Origin: Suillus spraguei
Lineage: Eukaryota > Basidiomycota > Agaricomycetes > Boletales > Suillaceae
Assembly (NCBI GenBank): GCA_016800925.1
Contig: JABCPU010000040.1
Location: 225,653 to 289,652 of the forward strand
Direction: 5' to 3'
Length of the DNA: 64,000 nucleotides
Made by a program: the position numbers and the translations under genes. Numbering within the stretch: the first letter of the stretch is position 1; every line of letters begins with the position of its first letter. The notes beneath the pieces are model-generated. The model did no database searches. It was not told the DNA's origin and saw only the letters and a program-made list of their open reading frames with translations. Shown one piece after another: positions 20,801 to 32,545 of the stretch.

Positions 20801-21935
20801 ATGCGCCCTTTGTCAGCAAATGAAGGCGGATACACATCCTGTTCGGCCCCCGCTCACACCTATCCCTTCTTCGGCAGTCCGCCCCTTTTCCCAGGTCTCT
20901 GTCAATCTTATCACTGACCTCCCTGTCTCTGGAGGCTTTGACAGTATCATGGTCGTGGCAGATCATGGCCTTACAAAGGGGGTAATTATTATCCCTTGTT
21001 TGAAAACCATCACTTCCGAAGGCGTTGCTAAACTATTTTTGAAACACGTCTACCGACGATTTGGACTCCATGACAAAGTCATCTCAGATCGAAGCCCACA
21101 GTTCCTATCGCGCTTCTCTAAAGAACTTGCCCGACTTCTCGACTACGTCATTGCTCCATCTACAGCGTACCACCCTCAGACCGATGGTCAAACTGAAAGG
21201 CTAAACCAAGAACTTGAAACATATCTTCGCGTCTATTGCCGCAACAACCCTGAAAATTGGGTAGAACACCTACCAATCACCGAATTTATCCACAACCGCC
21301 GAAAATATGATGCAAGGAATGCATCCCCCTTTTATTTGATGATGGGATACGAACCACGCGCTATCCCTCATCTTATTCCCGATTCATCAGTCCCCGCAGC
21401 AGAAGATTGAGTACGATCTCTGCAGAAGATAAGAGAGGAAGCAATTGCCTGTCATAACATTGCAATGCAGACAATGGCCGAACGATCCTGAGGAGATAAG
21501 TACATCCCATGGAAGATCGGAGATAAGGTTTGGCTATCCGCCACTAACCTTAGACTCAAACTCCCATCAAGGAAACTAGCACCGAAACGATACAGACCTT
21601 TCCCAATCATCGATGTCTTATCGCCGATCACGTTCACACTCAAACTCCCTCCGCAATGGAAGATCCATCCTACCTTCCATGCTTCTGTCTTATCGTCCTA
21701 TAGCGAAACAGACGTACACGGTCCGAACTTCCCTGAACCGCCACCTGACATCATCGAAGAAGAAGAAGAATATGAAATAGAAGCAATTCTTGCCCACAAA
21801 GGAACTGGCAATCGCCGACACTATCTCGTTTCTTGGAAAGGATATTCATCAGGAGATAACGAATGGCTCCCAGAAAAGAACTTGAAGAACTCCGCTCGAA
21901 TCTTGAATGCTTATAAGAAGCAACATGCCCTTTGA
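17828..21935 (+). pseudogene. pol of element A1: protease, RT, RNase H, integrase, chromodomain
   Basis: Protease motif IDSGVAGTFIS (copy A2 has DSGAAG). RT carries [35 protein letters not shown] and the catalytic YMDDILIF. RNase H has ATDASLVATGG and FTDHKNLLYF. Integrase has the HHCC zinc part (HPGRF...CALCQQMK), then the DDE core. The first catalytic Asp is Asn here (SVNLITDLP; A2 has SVDLITDLP), with SDRSPQF and TDGQTERLNQELE following. The C-terminal chromodomain (YEIEAIL...YLVSWKGY...NEWLPEKNL) defines a chromovirus and would direct integration to heterochromatin. Frameshifts near 20,585 and 20,760 and TGA at 21408 and 21489 inactivate the copy. Confidence 0.93.
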
Positions 21936-21989
21936 ATATCCCTCAGTCAATCAACTCGCACTAGCACTTGATCAACTACCACCATCGAA

Positions 21990-23458
21990 ATGTCTTTCCC
22001 CACTGCCTACATCACCCCTGTCACCATTGCCAACAATGACTCTGACTCTGATGCTGAACACTATGGATCCCTTACCACCGAAATCGACAACACTTCCTAC
22101 ATTGAAGCCGCCCTTCTGTGTGAAGGACATGCCCTTGAAATTGAAAGAATCCTCACAGACAAAGGTGCCTTCCCGGCCCTCCTCCTCGTCAACATTATCC
22201 GTACCGCCGCCCTCATCGAAGCTACAGCCAACGAAACTACAGATGCTACATATCGTCAATGCTTCTTACATCTTCAAAAACGTATTCGTTCTTATGCTAT
22301 GTTGCTGCTTCCCGGTTCTTTTAAAAACGATGTTGAAGAAGCTATTCACATCGTGGCCGAACGTCGAGCAGGCGTTGCTCGACCTCCCTCTCCGCAGGAA
22401 GATGCGCCACTTCCTATTCCAGCACCCCCTGCTTCGCGCATGTATTCTAGTGTTGACGCCCTTGCTGGCTTATGCACTGCTGTCCAGGAGATCGGGCAGC
22501 TCACTAATGCAGTCGTCGAAACCATCCAGCAATCAGTCGCTGAAACCAGAGCAGCTAGAAACTTAGTCGAAGAAGCCATCACTGATTTGCAACAAACACA
22601 AGCCGACCTCGCTTCTCCCCGAACCCCATCTCCCATCGAACAACCGACTTCATCGTCTTCCATCGTAGTCTCTCATGACCATCCTGCATGGTTATATGAG
22701 CCCTGTACAGAAGAACAGTGTGAAGCTGCAAAAAGGTTAGGAATTCCTGTAGCTGAATTAATAGCACTAGGTCCTCGTCTTCGCAACCTTCACATTCATC
22801 CCCCTATGTCTATCCCATCATCGTTTGGTCCAATGGATCCTGTCTCACCAGTCTTAGTAAAAGACTTAGGCATCACTTCCCCTCTTCCTCTAACAAACTC
22901 CTTGCGGATGCTGAACGTGGAACCACTCCCGACCTCCCCGCATCTGCGTATACCTTGACCACCAAGCAGCAGGCACAGCTTCGACGAGACAACGCCTTTG
23001 CCTTAAAACGCATGACACGAAAGAAAGGGAAGAAGTGTGCTAGATCCACCAGCCCTACACCCATTATCTCACCATCTCCATTATGCATGTCCATTTCCAA
23101 CACTGATGAAAACATGAAATGCCGAGTCTGTGGTATCATCGGACATCGACAAAAGAATTGTCTCGACTATCAGTGTCAAATCTGCCTGCGACACGCTCCC
23201 ACCCATCTGTCCATTTACTGCCCTCAGCGTCGTGGGGAACCTCCATTTACGCTTACCTGGAAGGACGATGGATTTCATGATGCACTGCGTAGGTGGGAAC
23301 AGTATCTTATTAACCGTCGACGACGAAAGGAAGGTCGACGGGCGAGGACCGTAGCAGAAGAGGAAGCGGCTTATATGCTAGGAGGATCTGCTGCTGATGA
23401 AGACGTTGCCAACTATGACGACTACGATCCCGTCTATGACAACAATAGAGATGTTTGA
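21990..23458 (+). pseudogene. ORF3 after pol: helical protein with tandem zinc knuckles, one frameshift
   Basis: Begins ATG 21990, 55 bp after the chromodomain stop, and is separate from pol. It spans about 490 codons with one apparent 1-bp deletion near 22,885 relative to copy A2, splitting it into 21990-22958 and 22955-23458. N-terminal half: helical, with YIEAALLCEGHALE, LLVNIIRTAALIEATANETTD and a long heptad-like stretch (QEIGQLTNAVVETIQQSVAE). Middle: Pro/Ser-rich. C-terminal part: CRVCGIIGHRQKNC (CX2CX4HX4C) directly followed by CQICLRHAPTHLSIYC, then an Arg-rich RRWEQYLINRRRRKEGRRAR tail. No transmembrane segment or signal peptide, so not an envelope protein. Function unknown; nucleic-acid binding is inferred from the knuckles. 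Confidence 0.85.
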
Positions 23459-23491
23459 AAGTCAGTGACTTTCACCGTAATACGGGGGTAA

Positions 23492-23967
23492 TGTTACAGT
23501 TGTACGTGCCCCTATTCATTTTTCCCTTTGTTTCCTTACTTGTATATCATGTCACATGACTTTGACTCATATGCTCAATGCATCTGTACAACACATGCCT
23601 TCCTTATTAGGATACGCAGTTACGTTCTCACGGTTACTTGGTCTGTGTGCACATATTGGCCTATTTAAGCACAGTGTACTTGTAGTAGATTCCCTACTTT
23701 AATCTTACTGGGTTTTACCTGGAATCTCCTTCGCTTAGGTCTCCAACCTAAGTCGTCTTGAATTGTCTCTAAGTCTAAGCACTCCTTAGCCTTAGTCTCT
23801 ATTCTCGTAGAACCTCGAAGATTTGTCTTTGAGGCCGAACCCTTGATCGTACTCGGAATGCGTTCCTTGTACTTTCACCTTGTCCTCTTCTGGACATTGT
23901 AAGAACTTCCCAGCAGACCGGCTGTGTCTTTTCACTGTCGCTGGTGACGCCACCTCAGTTCGTAACA
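23492..23967 (+). repeat. 3' LTR of element A1
   Basis: 476 bp, begins TGTTACAGTTGTACGTGCCC and ends CAGTTCGTAACA. It is closely similar to the 5' LTR with scattered substitutions and small indels. It is preceded by the purine-rich tract ACGGGGGTAA (about 23,482-23,491), the likely plus-strand primer. Confidence 0.93.
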
Positions 23968-24120
23968 CTAAGCCTTCTGTAGGTGAAGTGACTCGGTAGG
24001 CTGTACACACTTTGAGAAGCCTTTTGTAGGTTGATCTGGGGTTAACTTGCACAGCGGGGCTCGCCCATCCATCTACATTCCTTCCTTGGCACTTGTCCTG
24101 TTGTACTCTGACATGTTTTT

Positions 24121-27100
24121 ATGCCACATCGAGCATGCCAGAGCCTCAAGAACATTGGTGCAACTGCCAATACTACTGTCATGGTGTTCGGACAAAGCTT
24201 GGTTTTTGTGCTACATGTTTCCACCACCTACAGCGTGCTCCAAATGAGGAAGAAAAGGCTGCAATTCAAGCAGCAGGTCTGTCAGACATGTTCAGAACAA
24301 CTAGTACTGGGCCTGTGGGTCCCTTGTCAATGTGGGACAATGATTCTGATGAGGAATGACCTCAGAAATGTGCCTGTGAAGCAGACATTGAGGACTATGG
24401 TAAGAATATTCACTCTCAAAGTTCAAATCACTGATCGACAATGATTCAATCTTTAGATGAGCCTCCATTAGCTGATGATGAAGATATTGTCAACTATGCT
24501 ATTGATGCTGTGCACAAGCCTGTGTATGAACCTCCCAATGCTCCCCTCCATGTTCCCCTAGATCACAATCCTCAGAATGAGCCCGAAAATCCACAGCAGG
24601 ACCCATTGCGGGATGTTCACCAATGTTAACCCCTGCCAGATGTTGATGGTGATGCCGAGGAAATTCCTTGGCATAATCCCCTCAAAGATCTTGATGTCAA
24701 TGACCTCTTTCGATCTGCGTGGCTTCCCAACCTCCAACATGACATGTCCTTCATATGCTCACTATCGAGTGCAACACTCGATGATGAGGTTGGTTTGAAA
24801 GGAGAAAATCTCCTATGCTTGCAGAATCCACCTAGGTTCCCATGTCAGATAGACAACCCATGCAAAGAACTTGCAATATCATTATTCTTAGCCCTCCAAC
24901 ACTTGTCTGAAGTGGCATATGACAATATTTGAAACACTGTTCAAAAGTGCTACCCTGACTCAGAGGTTCCTAGTCTATACCAAGTGAAGAAGCTTATTAA
25001 TGAGCTTATGGGTATCTCCTCCATTGTTGACCACCAATGCATCAACTCTTGTGTAACTTTTGTTGGCCCTTATGCAGGTCTAGAAACGTGTCCCACGTGT
25101 GGTGAACTGCGTTATGACCAGAAAAAACTGGCACACAGCCATGGATGCAAGAAAGTCCCTCGTGCTGTTTTTCAAACTATTCCGATCAGGCCCCAGCTTC
25201 AGGCATTGTGGCGTGAATGAGGCAGTGCGCAACATATGAGCTATAGAAATGAGAGGACACAGCAAATTTTTGAGGAGATTAGATGGAATGAGGGTTATGT
25301 TGATGCTTATGAGGACATTCTCACTGGGAGCACATACCTTGACGCCATCAGGCAAGGTAGAATTAAACCAGAAGACATGGTACTTATGATCTTCATTGAT
25401 GGCGCTCAACTCTTCAAAAGCAAAATGTCAGACTGTTGGGTTTACATATGGATTATCGTCAATCACTCCCCCGACCGCCACTACAAAAAACAACATGTGC
25501 TTCCAGGAGGTGTTATCCCTGGTCCAAATAAGCCAAAATACATTCAGTCGTTCTTATACCCAGGCTTTCACCACCTTGCTGCAATTCAGAGGGAGGGTCT
25601 GTCTATTTGGGACACTTGGCGTGATGTAGTGTTCATATCCCATCCATTCCTTTTTCTAGCCCTCGTGGATGGACCAGGCCTCATCTGCATGAGTAGCCTT
25701 GTTGGACACACAGGCAAAAATGGTTGCCACATGTACTGTGGTCTACAAGGGTGCTGAAAGTCACACGCTTCTCAATATTACCTTGTCTTACTGAAACCAG
25801 ACAATTATACTGTTGTTGGCTGCACACACGAAGACATTGATGTTCGTGGCCTTACTGGTGGTACCTCCATGCTGTACGTCAGGAACCTGTGCACCCTCAT
25901 GGTGTCCCAAAATCAAACACAGTACAAATGGAACCGCTTAATGACTGGAATTGTGGGACCCAGCATTCTCCTTGGACTAGACATTGACCATATTCTTGGT
26001 GTACCAGAGTGTTTTTCCTCTGAGATCATGCATTTTTCAGGTGGCATCGCTTTTTACAGATCTTTGGTGTGATGTTGCAGACTGTCATACTGTTACAGAT
26101 TGTGTTGCAGATTGGGACTGGGCCATTCTCATTCACGATACATGGGAAGCTCACGGAAAAGCTGTTGCGGCTACTCACACCCACCTCCCTGGTTCTTTTG
26201 ATGTCCCCCCTTGAAATCCTGCCGAGAAAATGCACTCATTCTACAAAGCACATGAGTTCATCACTTGGCTCTTCAGTATTGGCCCCGGACTCCTCTATGG
26301 TATCCTTCCTCTCAAGTACTTCCAACACTACTGCAAGTTCATACGAGGCCTTTGCATCATGAGCCAGTATCACATCGCAACTGCAGAGATGCTAGAAGCT
26401 TGTATTGGCTTTTCTGAGTGGGAGGAGGAATTTGAGAGAATATACTATCAGCGCCATGTCAACCAAGTTCACTTCATTCATCTGTGTGTTCATCTCGCAA
26501 ACCATTTAGCTGTGGAGGGGACTCATGTTGGTGCCCCTTGTTGTTCATCTCAATGGACTCTTGAGCAAACCATTGGCGACATTGAATTTGACTTGCGTCA
26601 ACCCTCTAACGCAATGTCCAACTTTACAGAGATATGTGTAATGAGGTGTTGAGTCAATGCTCTAAAGGCTATGCTCCCGCAATTTCAAACTAGTGATGCC
26701 CTGCATCCCCAGGGATCTTTTGATGTTGGCAATGGTTATGTACTCCTGCAAGCACGCAACCAGAAACCTAGACATATGCCCGCTGCTCAAGCCACCCTCA
26801 TCTCAAATTTCCTTGGGCATCCTGCACCTCCAATCAGATGCTGGTCACGACTCCACCTCCCACATGGCCAGATTGCTCGTTCAGCATAAAAGAAACAAAA
26901 TTATCTGCTGAGTTTATATGAATTTCATGCAATGTCAAGGTAAATTTGTCATAGATTGATTCACAGTCACATGAACTTACTGCACTCATAGTTCCATCAC
27001 AATGATGTTGATGAATTTGCTGAAGTCTTGTACTTCACACACTTAGCTGTTGAAGCTGTTGCCGATGAGGACGACAACAAGGATGACAAAGATGATGAGA

Positions 27101-27474
27101 TACCCAAATTCACATGGGCAAATGTCACTATTATATCTGTCTATTCGTGCCCAGACCAGCAGCTCCTTGATTTGTCACATGGAACTGTGTGGTCATGTAA
27201 TCATGGTGGCAATGAAGGACTTCAACTTATTGATGTCAGAATGATCACTGCTGTTGTTGTGATGATTCCCCATTGTCCCACTTTGCCATCTGTTGTTACA
27301 GAAGATAGGTATTTTATGGTTGAGAAAACTGGACTTGACGTCACGTTGTCACAACCCACAAACGAATTAATGCAAGGGCAGAGACTAGGACTCAAACTAA
27401 GGTTATCACAAAGAGAAAGAGGAGCAAGGACGTCTTGGATTGCTACAGTTGTAGATACAAGAGGTTTGAACTAA
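24121..27474 (+). pseudogene. tnp2-type DNA transposase, many in-frame stops
   Basis: An N-terminal Cys-rich exon is near 24,130-24,357 (CNCQYYCHG...CATCF). The main body keeps one frame from 24,744 to about 26,050 with TGA at 24930, 25218 and 25755. It shows CPTCGELRYD, IFIDGAQLFKSKMSDCWVY, LPGGVIPGPNKPK, LALVDGPG and GCHMYCGLQG. A frameshift near 26,055 is followed by DWDWAILIHDTW, GPGLLYGILPLKYFQHYCK and QWTLEQTIGDIEFDLRQPSN. A C-terminal piece at 27,000-27,370 (ISVYSCPDQQLLDLSHGTVWSC) matches the usual tail of these proteins. The family moves CACTA/tnp2-like DNA transposons. Terminal inverted repeats were not identified. Confidence 0.8.
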
Positions 27475-27799
27475 AGAACTACTACAATGAAACTAGCTAA
27501 CTATATACACATATTGAAACTGAGATATAAACTGAGTTTGAAACTACTAGCCAATCATAAAATAGAAACGAGAATCGTACGATGTGATAGTTGTGACTAG
27601 AAGGTTCTAAGATCACGTGATACTATCTTATCTTATCTTATCTGATAGCATCATAAAAGATCTCTTCCTCTTCATCAGGAAGTTCGGTTATAGAAGCAGA
27701 TATGGGAATTTCGATAGGATTTGGGTTTGTCTTAGCGCTGGGTTTAGATGCTTTAGGGAAATTGAGAAAAGAGTAATGATTTGTATTTGGAATTCGTGA
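27475..27799. other. transposon-flanking sequence with a coding-like remnant
   Basis: Contains a minus-strand frame ending PDEEEEIFYDAIR at about 27,638, which looks like the C-terminus of some protein, and a short (TCTTA)n run near 27,626-27,642. No complete gene. Confidence 0.3.
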
Positions 27800-28480
27800 C
27801 AGTGAAAGATACTGATTCCCACATGTAAAGTGCCGAACCCTGAACCCCGGCAGCTGAAACTCGGGACTCGGGACACACAACATTGTGAATGATATTGATG
27901 CACACATGTTAAGTGCCGAATGCCGACTGCCGAGCCCCGGCACCCGGAACTCGGCACTCGGCACTCAGAATAATGTGAAAGTTATTGATCCACATATGTT
28001 GAGTGCCCAACCGCGAACCCCGACAGCCGGAACTCAGGACTCACAACATTATGAATAATATTGATGCACACATGTTAAATGCCGAACGCCAACTGCCGAG
28101 CCCCGGAACCCGGAACTTGGCACTTGGCACTCAGAATAATGTGAAAGTTATTGATCCACACATGTTGAGTGCCGAACCCTGCACTGTCACACAGATATCT
28201 ATTTCATCTCGAACCTTGAGTGCTAAACACCAAACCATGAAATCCGGTAGTCCACAATTTTGGGGTTTGGGGTTCGGTACCTAAGATTCGTGACTTGCCA
28301 CTCAGAAATATGTGAGGCAATCTTGCCATTCGGAAGTCGAGTCCCATGAATTGAGTCCCAAACTCTGAGTACCATGGCACTCGGGCATTCGCCACTCAGC
28401 ATTTGGGATTTAGGACTCTACATCTGGATCTTGAAATCCAGTCCTCGAAATCCGGAACAAAATATTCGGGAGTCAAGACA
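27800..28480. repeat. satellite-like array, left copy (AGTGCCGAACCCCG family)
   Basis: Imperfect tandem units of about 73-92 bp. Each has GTTGAGTGCCGAACCC, runs of GGCACCCGG/AACTCGGCACTC, then AATGTGAAAGTTATTGATCC and CACATGTT. Starts of units can be followed at about 27,905, 27,995, 28,066 and 28,158. The same family forms the array at 35.65-36.92 kb in the same orientation. Confidence 0.8.
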
Positions 28481-28532
28481 ATCATTTGGATGGAATAAAA
28501 TATTTTACATCATGTATGAAATGAAGACCATT

Positions 28533-29335
28533 CTAATCTAAACACAGTGAAGAGGACTCCACTCCCCTGCCTCTCTTCAATCTCTGTAGCATGTCAGTGT
28601 ACATCTTCACCTCTGCCATCTTCTCATGGATACCCTCATCTTGCTCCTCCATCAATGCTACCAGGCGTGCTCGAATCATCTTAAGTCCCATCACTGATGG
28701 GCCTGATGAGTCATTTACCTCCTCAGGAAGAACCAAGCCATCATCCTCAACTCCATTTTCCATCCAATGCTGGTAGTGAATGACACAGGACCTCATGATT
28801 TGACCCCATTGCCATGGTTCATTTGGAATTTTGGTGTGTCCCATCCACCATGGAGTATCATAGCTGGGAATAATCCGGGATGGATCTCCTGGAGCTGTGA
28901 CATCATCAAACTGACATAGGTGGGATGAAAAGATGTGGTCTGGAACAGTGTTCCAGGTGAGCATGGGATACAATGTCAGGACATGAGCGATGGGGCTTGG
29001 AACAACAGAAACGATGTTCCTTGCAGCTGAGTACTGCAGGAGTGGCATAAAAAATGTCTGTTGAAAATCTCAGCATTGCCCACCAAAGTCAGCCGGTCAT
29101 CCAGTCATCAGTCACTTACATTGATCTCCCATTGCAGCCCGGCTTTAAAGTACATGATCCGGGCAGAAGAGGGATGGTTGTTAGCAGCCTCCATCTGATA
29201 TTGAGAGATACATGCATGGATGCGTGATGCAGCCATATTCAAAGTACAAGAAATATCTTGAAGGTTCAGCTTCATGGGTTGCCAGTGATTTCCAGTATTT
29301 AAAGTGCCAGATGTGGATGCAGGATTTTCAGGCAT
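28533..29335 (-). CDS. uncharacterised two-exon protein (246 aa)
   Basis: Exons are 29120-29335 and 28533-29057, separated by a 62-nt intron (29058-29119, GTAAGT...CAACAG, phase 0). The frame is open throughout. No catalytic motif, signal peptide or membrane segment is visible. The middle has a Trp-rich stretch (SYDTPWWMGHTKIPNE, WQWGQIM). The C-terminal 70 residues are strongly helical and charged (MIRARLVALMEEQDEGIHEKMAEV), a likely coiled coil, ending in a basic patch RLKRGRG. It lies between a satellite array and a KDZ transposase fragment, so it may be a passenger gene of a mobile block. Function not recognised. Confidence 0.65.
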
Positions 29336-29492
29336 GGCTAATGCAAGAGTGTGACACTGGCAATGAAACTGACAGATGGTGAAGAGCTGATGATATGAGT
29401 CACTGATGGATGGATAAGAAATTCAAACTCCGACATGGGCTAACCCGGACAATTCCGGGACTCAATGTTTGGGTGTCATCAGCAAAACAAAT

Positions 29493-30756
29493 TCATTCAT
29501 GTGCACCATCGATCAACGCGGGCTGCAGGTCTTGAAATGCTGCCTGTGCATCTTGAGCTAGTAAGGAATACATTTGAGACTGCCTTCCGGCATAGCATGC
29601 ATGACCCGGAAGTTGTTTCAACAATGATTCCTGCATCCGGGCACCCCATTGGGTGCCTTCCACAAGAAAAAGTTGCACGTCCAATCCATCTCTGATTGCA
29701 CCAATGATATTTCTTCCATCCATCGATCCCGTAGTGCCTTTGCCCAAAGCCAATGAACTCGGTAAACTTGGGATGGGTCCTGTCAGCTCACCATGGGATA
29801 TATCAAGCATGCCCGAACTCACATTCCTCATTCCACGAATTTTCTGGACCCTCCATATCGACTTCCACTGACCAGAAACAAGCGAGGGACTCATTTCGCT
29901 GACCTTGGGCGTTTGGATCGCCAATGGCAGTGCTGATTTTGAGCTGCTCGCAAAGCAGGGGTTTGTATTTCTGAAGCTGGTCTGGCCCCAGCTCAAGTTG
30001 TATCATTTGCTTCCTGGTTTTGTATATATACTGGCATGTAGGGATACTGCCTGCTGCACTGATGTCACCTGGGACCACGCTCGAGTTTTTAGGGCTTGAG
30101 ATTTGGCTTGCCTAACTGTTGTTCGGAACAGGAGAGCCTTGTTGCACAAGTGAATGCGGAGATTGTGCAGGGCATCATTGGCCTGCCCTTCACAAGCGAC
30201 ATCTCCAAGGAATCAGATCCTCTGCCATACAGCGTCTGCAATGTTCAACCCTGAGGTTTGATGGCAATGGAATTATGGTGAGCTCAGGTGAGTTTGTCCA
30301 CACATCAGATGTCTCGGTGAAATCTGCTGGGTCATCATCGATATCATCAAGAATATCTATGTTCAAGTCGTCAGGATCGTCATCTGCATCAAATCCCTCT
30401 CCCAGATGCGTAAGAGCAGACCGAGTGAATTCATCTATCTGGCCTTGATACGATCGCGTTGCCGGGCGATATCTAATCTCTGTGTCTCCGTCGATTCTTC
30501 CAATTCTGCAGACCTCGATGATTGCCAAACCCAGATGAATAGCACATCCATCTTCAGCACCCAAGGAGACAGAAGTTCCATGTTCAATGCCGGAGCCTCG
30601 CCCGGCTAGGCCGGCCAAGGCAGGTGCACTTTTGACATCACGGATGGGCGACCTCCTGGCCAGGTTGACTGAGGAAGTGGAAGAGAGGAAACATCGCCGG
30701 AACCAAGGAGTATACAGGGCAAGAAAGCTTGTCATTGAACCATCCGCAAGGACCAC
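29493..30756 (-). pseudogene. KDZ-family transposase, C-terminal fragment
   Basis: On the minus strand, 30190-30756 includes TRSALTHLGEGFDADDDPDD and LPLPSNLRVEHC. After a frameshift comes GQANDALHNLRIHLCNKALL with VRQAKSQALKTRAW (about 30,090-30,200). The next pieces are LELGPDQLQKYKPL, STAIGDPNAQGQRNESLACF and WSVEVD (about 29,840-30,015). A further shifted frame gives YAGRQSQMYSLLAQDAQAAF before the stop at 29493. The run SLREGQANDALH...AVADPNARGQRN...FW is characteristic of the end of mushroom KDZ (Kyakuja-Dileera-Zisupton) transposases. The RNase H-like catalytic part is missing and the frame is broken at least three times. Confidence 0.75.
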
Positions 30757-30942
30757 CTGGAGTAAGTCTCAAAAGCCGTAGAGAGTACACTTTCGAGTAA
30801 CCAGGGCAAGGGGAAGGAAATAATGTACATATACCAAACTGCCCCCATTTGTACCACATTTTCATCCTTTGTCACACTTCTCAAAACACAGTGTCCCACG
30901 TCCAAATGTTGAATCCCAAGCACCGAGTTCCAGACGAATCCT

Positions 30943-31314
30943 GATCACCGAGTTTCGGACGAATCCCGATCACCGAGGTCCGAACCCTGGGTATCAATCA
31001 TTGGTAGTTGGTATTAGACATTAGGGTTTGTGCATCATCTAAAATCAATTGGAAATGTCATTGTTATACATGAAAAATTCAGTGGTTCACATGATGTAAG
31101 TATGTGAATGAATATCCAAATATTATGAAACCTGATCACTGAGTTCCGGATGAATCCCAATCACCGAGGTCCGGACCCCAGGAATCAATCATTGGTAGTT
31201 GGAATGCGACAATTGGGTGTGTGCATCATCTAAAATCAATTGGAAATGTCATTGTTATACATGAAAAATTCAGTGGTGAACATGATGTAAGTATGTGAAT
31301 GAATATCCAAATAT
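30943..31314. repeat. direct tandem duplication, about 185 bp per unit
   Basis: Two neighbouring copies (about 30,943-31,133 and 31,135-31,314) share GATCACCGAGGTCCG, TCAATCATTGGTAGTTGG, GTGCATCATCTAAAATCAAT and ACATGATGTAAGTATGTGAA in the same order. The second copy ends at the stop codon of the neighbouring minus-strand gene. A shorter partial unit (CACCGAGTTCCAGACGAATC) precedes the first. Confidence 0.85.
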
Positions 31315-32328
31315 TTACATATGGGGTTGATCATCACACTTTTCAATGAGGGTATCTAATACAAGCAGCAATTCAGAGCTCATCTGTTTGGCCCTTTGCA
31401 ACCTCCGGAGGTCCATATCAGCTCTTCTGAGTTTGTCAGATGTGTCAGCCCAAGCCACTCGGAATGGTCGGTCAGCCTTGAGGAGTTGATGTATGGTAGG
31501 CTCCGGAAGATGGCCATGACGCTGTTGGTAATGGCCCAGGCGATCCAGAATTGATTCAACTTAAAGAAAATTAGCAGAAAGATACATGATGAACAATTAA
31601 ATACTCACATTCTGTTTGATCATATGACCCTAGGGGCATGAACTCCCTAAGCATGGCACGCAGGTCTTCATTGCTGAGTTCTGGTATGGGGGACTGACAT
31701 TTAGGAGGTGTTGCATGTGCTTGGGACATCACATCAACAATAAAAATGAGATGGTATGAATGAACTCACCTGGAATTGCTATTCCTGGGATAGCCAGAGC
31801 ATCAATCTCAACATCAGCACATTCCGGTGCTTCATCACAATCAATAAGATCATCGTCAGGCCCTAGGTACAAGTCCGGATCGTTGAACAAAGGCAGTTCC
31901 TCAGGCTGAGCCGGTATAAATGATCTGGATGGATTGAATGAACATCCAAAGTTGGATTATCTAAATGTGAATTGAGAAACCTACCAGGAACTGCATCCAA
32001 GACATCCGGACCACCTGATGACCCAGAATCATAGTCGATCTCATCATCCGGCCCAAGGTATACATCATCACATGCATCTAATAAATGTCCAGTCAATTGA
32101 AATATACTGAAAGCAACACATACCTGATGAAATCCGGGACTCAGTCTCATCATCCGGCCCAAGGTATACATCATCCAGTGCATCTGGTCCATCTCCGGTC
32201 AATTGAGAGCTGTACTGAAAGCACAACATACCTAGTGAAATCCGGGACTCGGTTGAGTCATCCACATCCATTGAGTTGTATTCAGTGACCGGAGGTTCAT
32301 AAAATCTGACTGCTGGTTGAGATCTCAT
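31315..32328 (-). CDS. uncharacterised six-exon protein with three YLGPDD repeats (257 aa)
   Basis: Exons are 32232-32328, 32124-32192, 31981-32077, 31770-31924, 31609-31719 and 31315-31559. All five introns (39-56 nt) have GT...AG ends and phases add up to 258 codons. Three successive exons each encode a D/P-D-x-YLGPDD-E/D motif. Exons 2 and 3 and the introns before them are near copies, evidence of tandem exon duplication. The first half is acidic and Asp/Ser-rich. The second half is helical (SNEDLRAMLREFMPLGSYDQ, then DKLRRADMDLRRLQRAKQMS with leucine spacing, a likely coiled coil). No enzyme motif. It lies in the satellite-bounded block beside a KDZ fragment. Function unknown; the intact splicing suggests a live gene. 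Confidence 0.75.
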
Positions 32329-32545
32329 GATGTCTGATCAACTGATCAAACTGATTGATAACTGATAACTTCGAAGTTCAACACATGGCTGGCAATGGCC
32401 GAAAGTTGAACCATGACCAAACAAAGACAAACAATCAACACTTATCAAGATCATCCTTCAATTGTCTGGTTTCTTTTGAAACTTCATCCTAGTGATAACA
32501 GATTTCAAACTTATCTCAGCTTTTCACATCTTTCAACTCAATCTA

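Larger units (their letters stand above)
16321..23967 (+). mobile_element. chromovirus-type Ty3/gypsy retrotransposon A1 with extra ORF3
   Basis: Full-length element of 7.65 kb bounded by LTRs and by the 5-bp target duplication CTAAG (16316-16320 and 23968-23972). Order: LTR, gag with zinc knuckle, pol (protease, RT, RNase H, integrase, chromodomain), ORF3, purine tract, LTR. It carries at least three in-frame TGA codons and several frameshifts relative to copy A2 (39,047-46,540). The two LTRs differ at several places, so the insertion is not recent. Confidence 0.95.

Noticed and set aside
21990..23458. ORF3 as a retroviral-type envelope gene
   Set aside because: No signal peptide, transmembrane helix or glycosylated ectodomain; zinc knuckles argue for nucleic-acid binding.
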